Assembly (NCBI GenBank): GCA_046483585.1 | Contig: JAWOCV010000194.1 | Location: 1-11,845 of the forward strand | Direction of reading: 5' to 3' | Origin: Marinilabilia sp046483585 | GTDB lineage: Bacteria > Bacteroidota > Bacteroidia > Bacteroidales > Marinilabiliaceae | Length of the DNA stretch: 11,845 nucleotides | In this document: positions 1-6,975 of the stretch, one piece after another | Numbering within the stretch: the stretch's first letter is position 1 | How the letters are laid out: each line of letters starts with the position of its first letter | Made by a program: the position numbers and the translations under genes | Notes under the pieces: generated by a model | Database searches by the model: none | What the model saw: only the letters and a program-made list of their open reading frames with translations | Told to the model about the DNA's origin: nothing

Positions 1-345
1 GCCAATGTGGTGGACGAAATGCGGATCATTGGCGAGGTAGAAGACAAAAACGTGATCATCCTTGACGACATGATCGATACAGCCGGAACACTTACCAAAG
101 CCGCCGATATGATGATCGAACAGGGAGCACGCAGCGTCAGAGCATTTGCAACACATCCCGTTCTTTCGGGGCCCGCTTTCGAGAACATCGAAAATTCGAA
201 AATCTCAGAAATTTATGTCACCGACTCCATCCCGGTAAGTAAAAAATCACCAAAGATTAAGGTGCTGTCCGCCGCCCAACTTTTTGCAGACACCATTGAT
301 AAAGTTTATAATTATCAATCCATAAGCACACAATTTGTCATATAA
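1..345 (+). CDS. prs: Ribose-phosphate pyrophosphokinase (PRPP synthetase), C-terminal part
   Basis: This is the last 114 residues of PRPP synthetase; the frame is open from base 1 and the start lies outside the window. The enzyme makes 5-phosphoribosyl 1-pyrophosphate from ribose 5-phosphate and ATP, feeding purine, pyrimidine, NAD, histidine and tryptophan synthesis in the cytoplasm. The diagnostic PRPP-binding loop DDMIDTAGTL is at residues 22-31 of the visible part. It is followed by the conserved ATH (residues 50-52), the SGPA segment and the VTDSIP strand near the C-terminus. The family is about 310 residues, so roughly a third is visible. The downstream rplY gene has its own promoter candidate. 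Identification is secure from these motifs; no truncation inside the visible part. Confidence 0.95.
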   Translation, partial: ANVVDEMRIIGEVEDKNVIILDDMIDTAGTLTKAADMMIEQGARSVRAFATHPVLSGPAFENIENSKISEIYVTDSIPVSKKSPKIKVLSAAQLFADTIDKVYNYQSISTQFVI

Positions 346-349
346 TTAT

Positions 350-357
350 TACCTTTG
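350..357 (+). promoter_or_regulatory. Candidate -7 box for rplY
   Basis: TACCTTTG matches the Bacteroidota sigma factor -7 consensus TAnnTTTG exactly and lies just after the prs stop codon. No good -33 TTTG sits 19-21 nt upstream, so support rests on the -7 box alone. A start a few bases downstream would give a leader of about 80 nt before the rplY ATG. That leader contains an 8-bp inverted repeat (AAATTAAG at 387-394, CTTAATTT at 410-417). Confidence 0.5.
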
Positions 358-443
358 CGCCCGCTAAAAAGGCACGGTGTGATGGGAAATTAAGGTTTTT
401 CATTACAATCTTAATTTTGAGTAACACAATTAAAATTAAAACA

Positions 444-1022
444 ATGCAAACAATTGAACTGAAAGCTAACAAGCGTGACAACCTTGGCAAATCAGCCACC
501 AAACAAGTAAGAAGAGAAGGCAAAGTGCCCTGCGTTATCTATGGCGGTGAAGAGACTTTACATGTATCGGCCCTCCTGAAGGAATTCAACAAACTGGTTT
601 ATACCCCAAATGTCCATCTGGTTAAGCTGGATGTTGACGGAACCGTTTATGATGCCATCATTCAGGATATTCAATACCATCCGGTTAGTGAAGATGCGCT
701 CCATGTAGACTTCCTTCAAATATTTGAGGACAAGCCTATCACCGTTGAAGTACCCGTCAAGTTAAAAGGACTGGCCCCCGGTGTAAAAGCAGGTGGTAAA
801 CTGAACCTGGAAAAGCGCAAGCTAAAGGTAAAAGCTTTGGCAAAGGATATACCCAACTTTCTGGAGGTCGACATCTCCAAACTCGGACTGGGTAAAGGTA
901 TTCAGGTCGGACACCTCAATTTCGAAAATCTGGAATTATTGAATAACAAAAACCAGGTAGTCGTTTCTGTGAAACTGACCAGGGCTGCACGTGCTGCCGG
1001 TCAGACCGAGGAAGAAGAATAA
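444..1022 (+). CDS. rplY: 50S ribosomal protein L25/general stress protein CTC
   Basis: A 192-residue ribosomal protein L25 of the long CTC/TL5 type, which binds 5S rRNA in the large subunit. Residues 1-90 form the L25 domain, with the family's N-terminal pattern (MQTIELKA, then LGKSATKQVRREGKVPCVIYG). The H-x-DFLQI strand lies around residues 83-90. The rest, to about residue 180, is the TL5-type C-terminal beta domain, ending in an acidic tail. I chose the ATG at 444 because family members start immediately before the T-[IF]-E-L-K strand. A TTG nine codons upstream would only add an AT-rich-encoded extension. The upstream stretch is A-rich with no Shine-Dalgarno, normal for this phylum. The gene sits between prs and pth, a common order in Bacteroidota. 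Confidence 0.95.
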   Translation: MQTIELKANKRDNLGKSATKQVRREGKVPCVIYGGEETLHVSALLKEFNKLVYTPNVHLVKLDVDGTVYDAIIQDIQYHPVSEDALHVDFLQIFEDKPITVEVPVKLKGLAPGVKAGGKLNLEKRKLKVKALAKDIPNFLEVDISKLGLGKGIQVGHLNFENLELLNNKNQVVVSVKLTRAARAAGQTEEEE

Positions 1023-1039
1023 ACCCGGTATTAACCACA

Positions 1040-1077
1040 AAAAACCTCCATGTGATTCCACATGGGGGTTTTTGTGT
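1040..1077 (+). terminator. Rho-independent terminator of rplY
   Basis: A 14-bp stem (arm 1041-1054, loop ATTC, arm 1059-1072, with one G-T pair) is followed by a T-rich run. It starts about 18 nt after the rplY stop. The A-rich 5' side would also give a U-tract on the opposite strand, but there is no minus-strand gene nearby to use it. Confidence 0.85.
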
Positions 1078-1085
1078 TTTTGACC

Positions 1086-1116
1086 TGTGAACAATCCTAA
1101 AAATCCAGTATTTTTG
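1086..1116 (+). promoter_or_regulatory. Candidate pth promoter
   Basis: TATTTTTG (1109-1116) matches the Bacteroidota -7 consensus TAnnTTTG. TGTG (1086-1089) sits 19 nt upstream as an imperfect -33 TTTG box. It lies directly after the rplY terminator and 21 nt before the chosen pth ATG. Its position also argues against the in-frame GTG at 1087 being the pth start, since transcription would begin downstream of it. Confidence 0.5.
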
Positions 1117-1137
1117 TCAGGGAGAAACAGAGATATC

Positions 1138-1773
1138 ATGAACCAACTTATCCGCAGCATAAAACAATTTCTGCATCCGGCAGACAAACAAGAACAAGCA
1201 GAGGAAACAGTGAAATATTTGATCGCAGGACTGGGCAACATCGGGACAAAATACGAACATACCCGCCACAATATCGGATTCGACATACTGGATGCTCTGG
1301 CCAAAGAAGCCGGCATTGAATTTGATGACCGGCGTTACGGGTCCGTGGCGGAATACAAATTCAAAGGGCGAACATTTGTCCTGCTGAAACCAAGTACTTA
1401 TGTGAATCTCAGCGGGCGCGCTGTCAGCTACTGGATGAAAAAAGAGAAGATCCCGGCTGAACGGCTTCTGGTGATCGTTGACGATGTTGCTCTGCCATTC
1501 GGAACCCTGCGTTTAAAAGCGAAGGGCAGTGATGCAGGGCACAACGGGCTAAAAAACATTCACGAGATCCTTGGTCATAATCAATTTGCACGGTTACGTT
1601 TTGGCATAGGCGACAATTTTCCCAGAGGACGTCAGGTTGAGCATGTGCTGGGCAAATGGGATAAAGAGGAAAAAGCAGCACTGCCCGAGCGAATCGATCG
1701 CGCCATCGAGATCATTAAAAGCTTTGGAACCATCGGACTGGCAAAAACCATGAGCCAATTCAATAACAAGTAA
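1138..1773 (+). CDS. pth: Peptidyl-tRNA hydrolase
   Basis: A 211-residue bacterial-type peptidyl-tRNA hydrolase. It cleaves the ester bond of peptidyl-tRNAs that drop off ribosomes and so recycles tRNA in the cytoplasm. The core starts at residue 25 (VKYLIAGLGNIG). Asn34 (GLGN) and His44 (TRHN) match the catalytic/binding Asn10 and His20 of the E. coli enzyme. The VDDVALPFG segment carries the catalytic Asp, and GHNGLKNI carries the substrate-binding Asn. The 24 residues before the core are a lysine/glutamate-rich extension not present in E. coli Pth. I chose the ATG at 1138, which lies just after a good -7 box. A GTG at 1210, right at the core, is the main alternative start. The S4-domain gene follows after 11 nt, suggesting co-transcription. 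Confidence 0.95.
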   Translation: MNQLIRSIKQFLHPADKQEQAEETVKYLIAGLGNIGTKYEHTRHNIGFDILDALAKEAGIEFDDRRYGSVAEYKFKGRTFVLLKPSTYVNLSGRAVSYWMKKEKIPAERLLVIVDDVALPFGTLRLKAKGSDAGHNGLKNIHEILGHNQFARLRFGIGDNFPRGRQVEHVLGKWDKEEKAALPERIDRAIEIIKSFGTIGLAKTMSQFNNK

Positions 1774-1784
1774 GATCAATAATT

Positions 1785-2183
1785 ATGGAAGAAGAAAGCG
1801 TACGCATCGACAAATTTTTGTGGGCCGTACGACTGTTTAAAACCAGGAGTATGGCAGCGGAGGCTTGTAAAAAAGGACGCATCACCATCGAAGGACAGAC
1901 GGTGAAATCTTCCCGGCAGATCCGTCGCGGAGACGAAATCTCCATAAAAGTCCCCCCCGCTGTCAAAACTTATAAAGTGCTCGATCTTTCTGAAAAACGA
2001 ATGGGAGCAAAACTTGTTCCTGATTTTATCGAAGACATTACACCTAAAGAGGAGACCGATCTTCTCGATAAAGCTCGAATGATCCAAAAGATGGATCGCC
2101 CAAAAGGAACCGGACGCCCCACAAAAAAAGAACGGCGCGACCTTGACCAACTGGACAATCAAGGATGGGGATTCTTCGATTAA
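1785..2183 (+). CDS. S4-domain RNA-binding protein, Hsp15 (HslR)-like
   Basis: A 132-residue protein with one S4 RNA-binding domain at about residues 7-65 (RIDKFLWAVRLFKTRSMAAEAC, then the GRITIEGQTVK turn and the RGDEISI strand). A basic, probably disordered tail follows (RPKGTGRPTKKERR at about residues 107-120). In E. coli, Hsp15 binds the 50S subunit carrying a stranded peptidyl-tRNA and helps recycle it. The same role is inferred here from sequence and from the neighbour pth, which acts on the same substrate class. The ATG at 1785 leaves 11 nt after pth and is preceded by an A/T-rich stretch. The domain call is firm; the exact orthology to hslR is likely but not shown by the S4 domain alone. 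Confidence 0.88.
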   Translation: MEEESVRIDKFLWAVRLFKTRSMAAEACKKGRITIEGQTVKSSRQIRRGDEISIKVPPAVKTYKVLDLSEKRMGAKLVPDFIEDITPKEETDLLDKARMIQKMDRPKGTGRPTKKERRDLDQLDNQGWGFFD

Positions 2184-2210
2184 AGCGATGTGTTCTGATA
2201 TAATAGAATT

Positions 2211-2337
2211 CTAGATTTTTAGATTTGAGATTTAAGATGATTCGTATGTTGTTGATAAACGGTGTTTTATTACAAACAACTCCTTAATATTAAACCATTG
2301 AAACGAGTATGAAAAGGTTTTTACGCAACAAGAAGAT
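2211..2337 (+). repeat. Intergenic repeat, full unit (copy 1)
   Basis: A full-length member of a degenerate dispersed family. Its 5' module (about 2211-2268) contains TTTAAGATGATTCGTAT and TTGTTGATAA, which recur at 6758-6886 and 6887-6950 (both inverted) and at 11492-11556. Its 3' module (about 2291-2337) contains ATTGAAACGAGTATGA and GGTTTTTAC. These align with the equivalent part of the 6758-6886 copy and with a short piece upstream of dsbD. It fills most of the spacer between the S4-domain gene and the DUF4924 gene. Confidence 0.65.
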
Positions 2338-2383
2338 GTATAAGTGCCTTCATGCAAGTTCCATTCGCCCAAATACATAAATC

Positions 2384-2433
2384 AATTATTTACGAATGAA
2401 TAACATACACTTGAAAAAGTTTAACGGATTATT
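2384..2433 (+). repeat. Intergenic repeat, 3' module only (copy 1b)
   Basis: A second 3' half-unit directly downstream of copy 1. The stretch GAATAACATACACTTGAAAAAG resembles the 3' module of the 6758-6886 copy read on the minus strand. AAGTTTAACGGATTATT (2417-2433) differs at one base from 11604-11620. It ends 32 nt before the DUF4924 start codon. Confidence 0.5.
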
Positions 2434-2465
2434 GCTGATAAGATCCTGCTAAAGAGAAGTCAATT

Positions 2466-3011
2466 ATGATCATAGCAAAACATAAAAAAGAGAACGATAT
2501 TGCCGGTTATGTCCTGTACATGTGGCAAATAGAAGATCTGATCAGGGCAGCCGGCCTTGACATGGAAGCCATCGAAAAGACCATTATTTCGCAGTACGAA
2601 CAGCCCGAAGAAGTCAAAAAGGAGCTGCGTGAATGGTATGAAAACCTGGTTTCCATGATGAAAAACGAAAAAAAAGAAAAAACCGGACATCTCCAGGTGA
2701 TCACCAACACCGTGAACGATTTGAACCGATTGCATATGCAGCTGATGAACTCATCGAAAGAGGCCGCTTATCAGCAGCAATTTATGAAAGCAGTCCCTCT
2801 GATCAAAGAGTTGGAACCCAAAATGAAACCCACCCCCGGACATGATGTAGAGCTCATGCTGGCAGCCATGTACAACGCTTTTGCACTTAAACTAAAAGGA
2901 AAAGAGATCACAAATGAGACAAATGAAGCGTTGCAGATCTTCGGAAAAACACTTGCTATGCTCTCAGCAAAATACCGTAAAGACCAAAAGGGAGAACTTA
3001 ATCCGGAATAA
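2466..3011 (+). CDS. DUF4924 family protein
   Basis: A 181-residue protein I recognise as the Bacteroidota-restricted DUF4924 family, of unknown function. The N-terminal IAGYVLYMWQIEDLIRA segment (about residues 12-28) is the family's signature. The rest looks all-helical and charged, with no signal peptide, membrane segment or Cys motif, so it is presumably cytoplasmic. The ATG at 2466 fits the conserved N-terminus. The last 14 nt overlap the 3' end of the DCC-family gene on the other strand. Upstream lies a repeat-filled spacer of about 280 bp with no clear -7 box close to the start. No function can be assigned. Confidence 0.85.
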   Translation: MIIAKHKKENDIAGYVLYMWQIEDLIRAAGLDMEAIEKTIISQYEQPEEVKKELREWYENLVSMMKNEKKEKTGHLQVITNTVNDLNRLHMQLMNSSKEAAYQQQFMKAVPLIKELEPKMKPTPGHDVELMLAAMYNAFALKLKGKEITNETNEALQIFGKTLAMLSAKYRKDQKGELNPE

Positions 3012-3387
3012 TGGTGCACGACTCCTTCTTTCCAAACCACCGGTAGCGGTTTAGGGCCACCACCCGGTATCCCCCCTTTATCCAGGAGTCAGGAAACATC
3101 CTTAGTAAACGGGCAATTATCCGGCCGGATTTACCAGTATACCTTAACAATAAGATAATGGCCGGTGCTCCGGTTACGATTTCGCCGGATCCGGTTTCCA
3201 CAATAACCTCTTCGGCCATTGTACCCGGAAGACCATGCCTGCGCATAACAGCTGATCCTTCTTCGGATTGCATAGCTATAAGCCGGAGTTTCGGGCGGCT
3301 TTTCTTATGTAACCACCTGGCAAACCCACTGCATAATACACAAAATCCATCGAATAAAACGGTTATCGGCTCCTGTTTACTGGTCAT
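2998..3387 (-). CDS. Thiol-disulfide oxidoreductase DCC family protein (DUF393)
   Basis: A 129-residue DCC-family protein. The name-giving motif D-G-x-C-x-x-C is intact: Asp13, Cys16 and Cys19 in LFDGFCVLCSG. The C-terminal NRYRWFGKKE segment is also typical. The family has a predicted thioredoxin-like fold and is called a thiol-disulfide oxidoreductase from the CxxC, but the physiological substrate is unknown. No signal peptide is visible, so it is probably cytoplasmic. I chose the ATG at 3387, twelve codons before the DGxC motif. In-frame starts further upstream (3468, 3423) would overlap the preceding gene over most of its second half. The start lies 11 nt inside the upstream small gene, which suggests coupled translation. 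It is the last gene of the minus-strand block. Confidence 0.9.
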   Translation of the reverse strand: MTSKQEPITVLFDGFCVLCSGFARWLHKKSRPKLRLIAMQSEEGSAVMRRHGLPGTMAEEVIVETGSGEIVTGAPAIILLLRYTGKSGRIIARLLRMFPDSWIKGGYRVVALNRYRWFGKKESCTIIPD

Positions 3388-3565
3388 CTTCAACGCCTCC
3401 GACACAAAAGTCTTCTTCAACATCCCTTTCAGGAGGTAACCACTCACCCGGAGCTTTAAAAAACTCATCGGGGTCTTTCACAAAACCATATCCTGCAAAT
3501 ATTCCATAGAGAAAATCCCGGTCCATAAGCTTTTTTCTGCAATACACCAACTCTTGTCTCTTCAT
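3377..3565 (-). CDS. Small hypothetical protein (62 aa) coupled to the DCC gene
   Basis: An unrecognised 62-residue protein. It starts with a basic segment (MKRQELVYCRKKL), continues with an aromatic stretch (DFLYGIFAGYGF, residues 17-28) and ends in a strongly acidic tail (DVEEDF to VEDDQ). There is no signal peptide, but there are two cysteines (9 and 54). It lies between ompA and the DCC gene on the same strand, 87 nt after the ompA stop, and overlaps the DCC start by 11 nt. That arrangement is typical of a real translated gene. A start at the internal Met14 is possible. Function unknown; it could act with the DCC protein, but that is inference from position only. Confidence 0.55.
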   Translation of the reverse strand: MKRQELVYCRKKLMDRDFLYGIFAGYGFVKDPDEFFKAPGEWLPPERDVEEDFCVGGVEDDQ

Positions 3566-3652
3566 AAGCCTAATGTTTGTGGATACTCACCGACAGAAAT
3601 GTTCTGCAGGCAACATATAACAAAAAGCAGCTTCAAAAGGTTCATGCCAGAG

Positions 3653-4936
3653 TTATTCCACGATCATATCCACACGCCGATTGGCCGCCTGCCGGCCACG
3701 CGGGGAAAGCTCCTCCACCGGCGAAAGCGGGTCAACATCCCCCCTGGGCTCGATCTCGATCCGTTCAGGAGCAATTCCCAGATCATTTTCAAGGAAGTCC
3801 TTTACAGCCAGGCATCGTTGACGACTCAACTCCATATTGTCATCTGAAGAGCCGGTAGTATCTGAATACCCATAAAGAATGACCTTTTTCTCCGGATTTT
3901 TCCAAAGTTCAACAGCCACCTCCCCCATCAACAACTGATCAGCCGGTGAAAATGCTCTGCTGCGGCCGGAAGAAAAAAAGATGGACCGCACACGATATTG
4001 CTCGTAGACAATCCGCAGGGTCTCTACAATAATGACCGAATCTTTATCAACAGGCCGGTTCGCTTCATATTCGGCCATGTCTTCTTCCAGACGTCGTATT
4101 TCGTCCTCCATGGGATCTCTCTCCGTTCGTCCGAACATATCCATATTCTCGGACCGGTAGGTCCAGCGGACATGCCGGCGATCTTTTTTCCCAAATTTAT
4201 AACTTACGTTTAAAGCTGTGAATAAGTAACGATCATTGGTCGAGCCCGTTAAAATATTATCAAGTTCATCCGAAGAGGAAAACCTGAGAATACTTTCAAC
4301 TCCCGCATCGAAACTGTTATTGATCCGGTACATCACCCCGAATCCGAAGGGCACAACCACTTCGGCTTGCCGACTGGTTTTTTGAGCGGGATCTTCCACA
4401 TCGTATCCCAAAACCACATGTTCGGAATCATCTGTACCGTAAAGCTCTTCACGCGTCACAACATTACGGGTGTCACTGTGGAGAAGGCGACTGCGAAAAA
4501 GGGTGGCGCCTACTCCTACTTTCAGATAATAATTCCAGCGATCATTGATCGGACCCGGACGGGCCGACATCTGATTGATCACGGCAATGCCGTTGAGGGA
4601 AACATCCATCAAGTCGCCATCAAAAGCATACATTCCCTCCTCTCCCTGCATATCGCTTTGCAAATATTGCAATTCCAGGGCAAAAGCCGGGACCAAATGT
4701 TTTGTCAGCCAAAAGGAGGGACCAAGATCAATTTTCTGATCCGGGAATAACCGGTACCCACTCTGATCGGCATACATAAATACCGGTCCGTAACCAGCAG
4801 AAACCGACCAGGTATTATAGTCCTGTCCGAATGAATATATCATTTCGGGCGTTTTTTCAAATTCCTCGCCCCCCTTCTTCTGACAGAAAAGAGACTGGAT
4901 GGAAGACAGGAAAAATATAACAACCAATAATCTCAT
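3653..4936 (-). CDS. OmpA family outer-membrane/peptidoglycan-binding protein (second paralog)
   Basis: A 427-residue OmpA-family protein. It has a hydrophobic signal peptide (residues 1-19, MRLLVVIFFLSSIQSLFC). The Cys18 context SLFC is a poor lipobox, so it is probably not a lipoprotein. Residues about 40-260 are beta-strand-rich with aromatic strand ends (NTWSVSAGYGPV, FALELQYL, PFGFGVMYRI) and look like an outer-membrane barrel. A charged helical linker (about 272-295) precedes the C-terminal OmpA domain (about 315-427). There, Asp359 (GYSD) and Arg374 (LSRQRC) match the residues that hold diaminopimelate of peptidoglycan. The start overlaps the stop of the upstream paralog as ATGA. The FF-x-x-G strand opening the OmpA domain (FFSSGRS) departs from the usual FFDFDK. 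It probably links outer membrane and cell wall; no specific cargo can be named. Confidence 0.9.
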   Translation of the reverse strand: MRLLVVIFFLSSIQSLFCQKKGGEEFEKTPEMIYSFGQDYNTWSVSAGYGPVFMYADQSGYRLFPDQKIDLGPSFWLTKHLVPAFALELQYLQSDMQGEEGMYAFDGDLMDVSLNGIAVINQMSARPGPINDRWNYYLKVGVGATLFRSRLLHSDTRNVVTREELYGTDDSEHVVLGYDVEDPAQKTSRQAEVVVPFGFGVMYRINNSFDAGVESILRFSSSDELDNILTGSTNDRYLFTALNVSYKFGKKDRRHVRWTYRSENMDMFGRTERDPMEDEIRRLEEDMAEYEANRPVDKDSVIIVETLRIVYEQYRVRSIFFSSGRSRAFSPADQLLMGEVAVELWKNPEKKVILYGYSDTTGSSDDNMELSRQRCLAVKDFLENDLGIAPERIEIEPRGDVDPLSPVEELSPRGRQAANRRVDMIVE

Positions 4937-6258
4937 TCTTCAGATTTTTTTTCTCTGACAAGGAAAATATCAACCCGTCTGTTAACGCTGTGGATGCCTC
5001 TCGGGGCAAGCTTTTTTGTGTCGGATAGTAAGCCGGTCTCACCCATTGGTTCAGTTTCGAAACGTTCTCCGTCTATTCCGTAATCATGGATCAGGATATC
5101 CACAACAGCATCACAACGTCGCTGGCTCAACTTCACATTGTAATCATCAGGTCCCCGTTCATCACAATACCCCTGAACAAGAACCCGTTCATCTTCATTC
5201 TCCTTCATATAACGGGCAACCATAGCCAGAACTTTATGGCCATCGGGCTTGACGACTGCCTTATCGAAATCGAAAAATAAAGAAGCTGCCAGCGCATCAC
5301 GCCTTTCCACTGTTTCACGATAAATCAGAGTGGTATCTGTAACCGACGAATCATTGGCTGCCAGATAGTCCAAACGTTTACGCAGAGAATCTAGTTCCTG
5401 AGCCAAAGGATCGCCCTCACGCTCGCGTTCATAGGCCAGATTGAAATCTTTGTAGGTCCAGAGAGCATGTCGTTTGTCCTTCTTTCCAATCTTGTAAGTG
5501 ACGGTAAGAGCAGTAGACATATAAGAGTCGTTATCAGCGCCTGTAAGATTTACATCCAGATTGTCCTGCGTAAGATTGCGCAAAGTCACCTCAAAACCGG
5601 CATCAAAACTCTTATTAATCCGATAATCAACACCCATGCCCAAAGGAACAAACATCTCACTTTGCCGGTCGGTCTTTTGATCCGGATCTGACACCTCATA
5701 ACCAAGAGCCAGGTAATCATCCTCCTCCCAGCCATAGGGTTTAGGATAACCCGGCGTGGAATTATGAACTTCACCCACCGTGACCCAGTCCCTTGTGGTC
5801 AGACTTTTTTGCCTGGCACGAAAATGATTGGTGCCAAGCCCAATTTTTCCATAGATGTTCAGGCGATCATCGATGGGACCAAACATCACAAGCTGGTTAA
5901 TACTGAAATTCAAATTCAGGGAAATGTCATAAAAATTTCCTGAAAAGTAGCGGGAATTCTTCTCTCCGTACATATCCGCCGTCAGAAACTGGGCATCGAC
6001 AGACCATGGCCGGCCAAACTGCTTGCTCAGCATAACCGTTGGTCCAAACCGCCAATTGTGGCCCGGAAAAACAGTATAATCCACGACATCGGTATAATAG
6101 ACCACAGGCCCATAACCGGCTGTTAACGACCAGGTATTATATTTACGATCAGGATCATAAAGCTGCTCCTCTTCCAGATTATAAAAATCAATTGACTGGG
6201 CCGTCAAAAAAACAGGACCAACCAGCATCAACAATATCAGTGGTAAAACCTTTCTCAT
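4933..6258 (-). CDS. OmpA family outer-membrane/peptidoglycan-binding protein (first paralog)
   Basis: A 441-residue OmpA-family protein. It has a clear signal peptide (about 1-20, ending FLTA before QS) and a strand-rich predicted barrel (about 40-270). A short charged helical linker (about 284-302) follows, then a canonical C-terminal OmpA domain (about 322-435) opening with FFDFDKAVVKPDG. Asp366 (GYCDERG) and Arg381 (LSQRRC) are the expected peptidoglycan-contacting residues. It is paralogous to the next gene along nearly its whole length: both share YNTWS-x-x-AGYGPV, DP-x-QKT-x-RQ and RIN-x-SFDAG. It is the first gene of the minus-strand block. The upstream spacer holds only an imperfect -7 candidate (GATATTTG on the minus strand, 6406-6413), so the promoter is uncertain. 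Confidence 0.92.
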   Translation of the reverse strand: MRKVLPLILLMLVGPVFLTAQSIDFYNLEEEQLYDPDRKYNTWSLTAGYGPVVYYTDVVDYTVFPGHNWRFGPTVMLSKQFGRPWSVDAQFLTADMYGEKNSRYFSGNFYDISLNLNFSINQLVMFGPIDDRLNIYGKIGLGTNHFRARQKSLTTRDWVTVGEVHNSTPGYPKPYGWEEDDYLALGYEVSDPDQKTDRQSEMFVPLGMGVDYRINKSFDAGFEVTLRNLTQDNLDVNLTGADNDSYMSTALTVTYKIGKKDKRHALWTYKDFNLAYEREREGDPLAQELDSLRKRLDYLAANDSSVTDTTLIYRETVERRDALAASLFFDFDKAVVKPDGHKVLAMVARYMKENEDERVLVQGYCDERGPDDYNVKLSQRRCDAVVDILIHDYGIDGERFETEPMGETGLLSDTKKLAPRGIHSVNRRVDIFLVREKKSEE

Positions 6259-6757
6259 CCCCGTGACTGGTTAAAATTTCCTTCATTAATGATATCTTAA
6301 AATCCAAACTGACCGAATTAGTGCCTTTCGAAGAATTTTCATCCATCAAATCGAAACAAGTATTTCTCTAACCTGCTTTATTCATAGCTTTGGTCATGAG
6401 ATGTTCAAATATCAAAAAACGCAAGCAACCACAGACAAATTTGATGCAGGGAAAAGAAGTTCGACGAAAGTCAATAGTGAACTATTTTCAAATCAAATTT
6501 GATGAGGACGCTTGTGTTTTGCCGATAGTCGAGCATCGTAATAGATAATTTATGAACAATGCAGGCTAAAGGCAACAGTGCATCAAAAAAATGAACATCA
6601 GTCTTTAGACCAAATCTAAAATAATATGGGATCAAGGTAAAGAAGATTTTTACCAATATTGATTTAATTTAGACAAAATGATCTCAAATCCTTTTAATCC
6701 GGATTATTGACTTCGTCGAACTTCGTTTCATAAATAATCCCTGTCGCCGACAGCGAC
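6259..6757. other. Long non-coding spacer upstream of the ompA pair
   Basis: I see no convincing gene here. The AT content is high and stops are frequent in all frames; the longest frame (61 codons, minus, 6471-6656) has no recognisable features. The region holds several symmetric sequences: AATAGT/ACTATT (6473-6486), ATCAAATTTGAT (6492-6503), TAATCCGGATTA (6695-6706), GGATTATT/AATAATCC (6701-6708 and 6733-6740) and CTGTCG-C-CGACAG (6741-6753). It also holds the long inverted repeat listed separately. Repeat-family copies follow immediately to the right. Confidence 0.6.
6456..6724. repeat. Possible small inverted-repeat element (MITE-like)
   Basis: GAAGTTCGACGAA followed by (A)GTCAATA at 6456-6476 is repeated in inverted orientation at 6705-6724. 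The arms are 20-21 nt and differ by a single inserted A. The enclosed stretch of about 230 nt has no gene. This could be a non-autonomous inverted-repeat element or the arms of a long RNA hairpin. No target-site duplication is obvious and no second copy of the arms occurs in the window. Confidence 0.35.
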
Positions 6758-6886
6758 TAATATTCAGTAAAAACTTTTTTAAGCATTTGTTATTCAATTG
6801 TTTAGAGCCAGATGGTTATCTTTGTTAAAATACAGATTATCAACAATATATGGGTCATCTTAAATCTTAAAATCTAACGATCTATT
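6758..6886 (-). repeat. Intergenic repeat, full unit (copy 2)
   Basis: Read on the minus strand, this aligns along its whole length with 11492-11620. Shared blocks in order are ATTTAAGATGA, CATATATTG, AATCTGTATTTTAAC, ATAACCA, TCTAAA-AATT and GCTTAA-AAAGTTT. It lies between the dsbD terminator and the ompA pair. No coding potential. Confidence 0.7.
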
Positions 6887-6950
6887 GTTTTAAAACGGGA
6901 TTATCAATAACATATGAATCATCTCAGATCTGGAGATCTAATGATCTTTT
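6887..6950 (-). repeat. Intergenic repeat, 5' module only (copy 3)
   Basis: On the minus strand this carries only the 5' half of the family (GATCATTAGATCT, GATGATTCATATG, ATTGATAATC). It is joined head to tail to the 5' end of copy 2, so two 5' modules are in tandem with a period of about 63 nt. Confidence 0.65.
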
Positions 6951-6975
6951 GACTTCATCTAAATCGGTGTTAAAT

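Noticed and set aside
417..443. TTG start nine codons upstream of rplY
   Set aside because: L25 proteins start next to the conserved first strand; the ATG at 444 fits and the upstream codons are A/T-rich leader.
1087..1137. GTG-initiated 17-residue N-terminal extension of pth
   Set aside because: It overlaps the likely pth promoter (-7 box at 1109-1116), and no family member needs it; ATG at 1138 is adequate.
4879..4936. Second OmpA paralog as a lipoprotein with Cys18
   Set aside because: The residues before Cys18 (SLF) do not fit a lipobox, which needs a small residue at -1.
6270..6291. Weak resemblance of the ompA upstream region to the repeat 3' module
   Set aside because: Only a few AT-rich bases match (GAAGGAAATTTTAACC on the minus strand); not distinguishable from chance.
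6471..6656. 61-codon reading frame on the minus strand in the long spacer
   Set aside because: No signal peptide, domain or recognisable composition, and it lies inside the putative inverted-repeat element.
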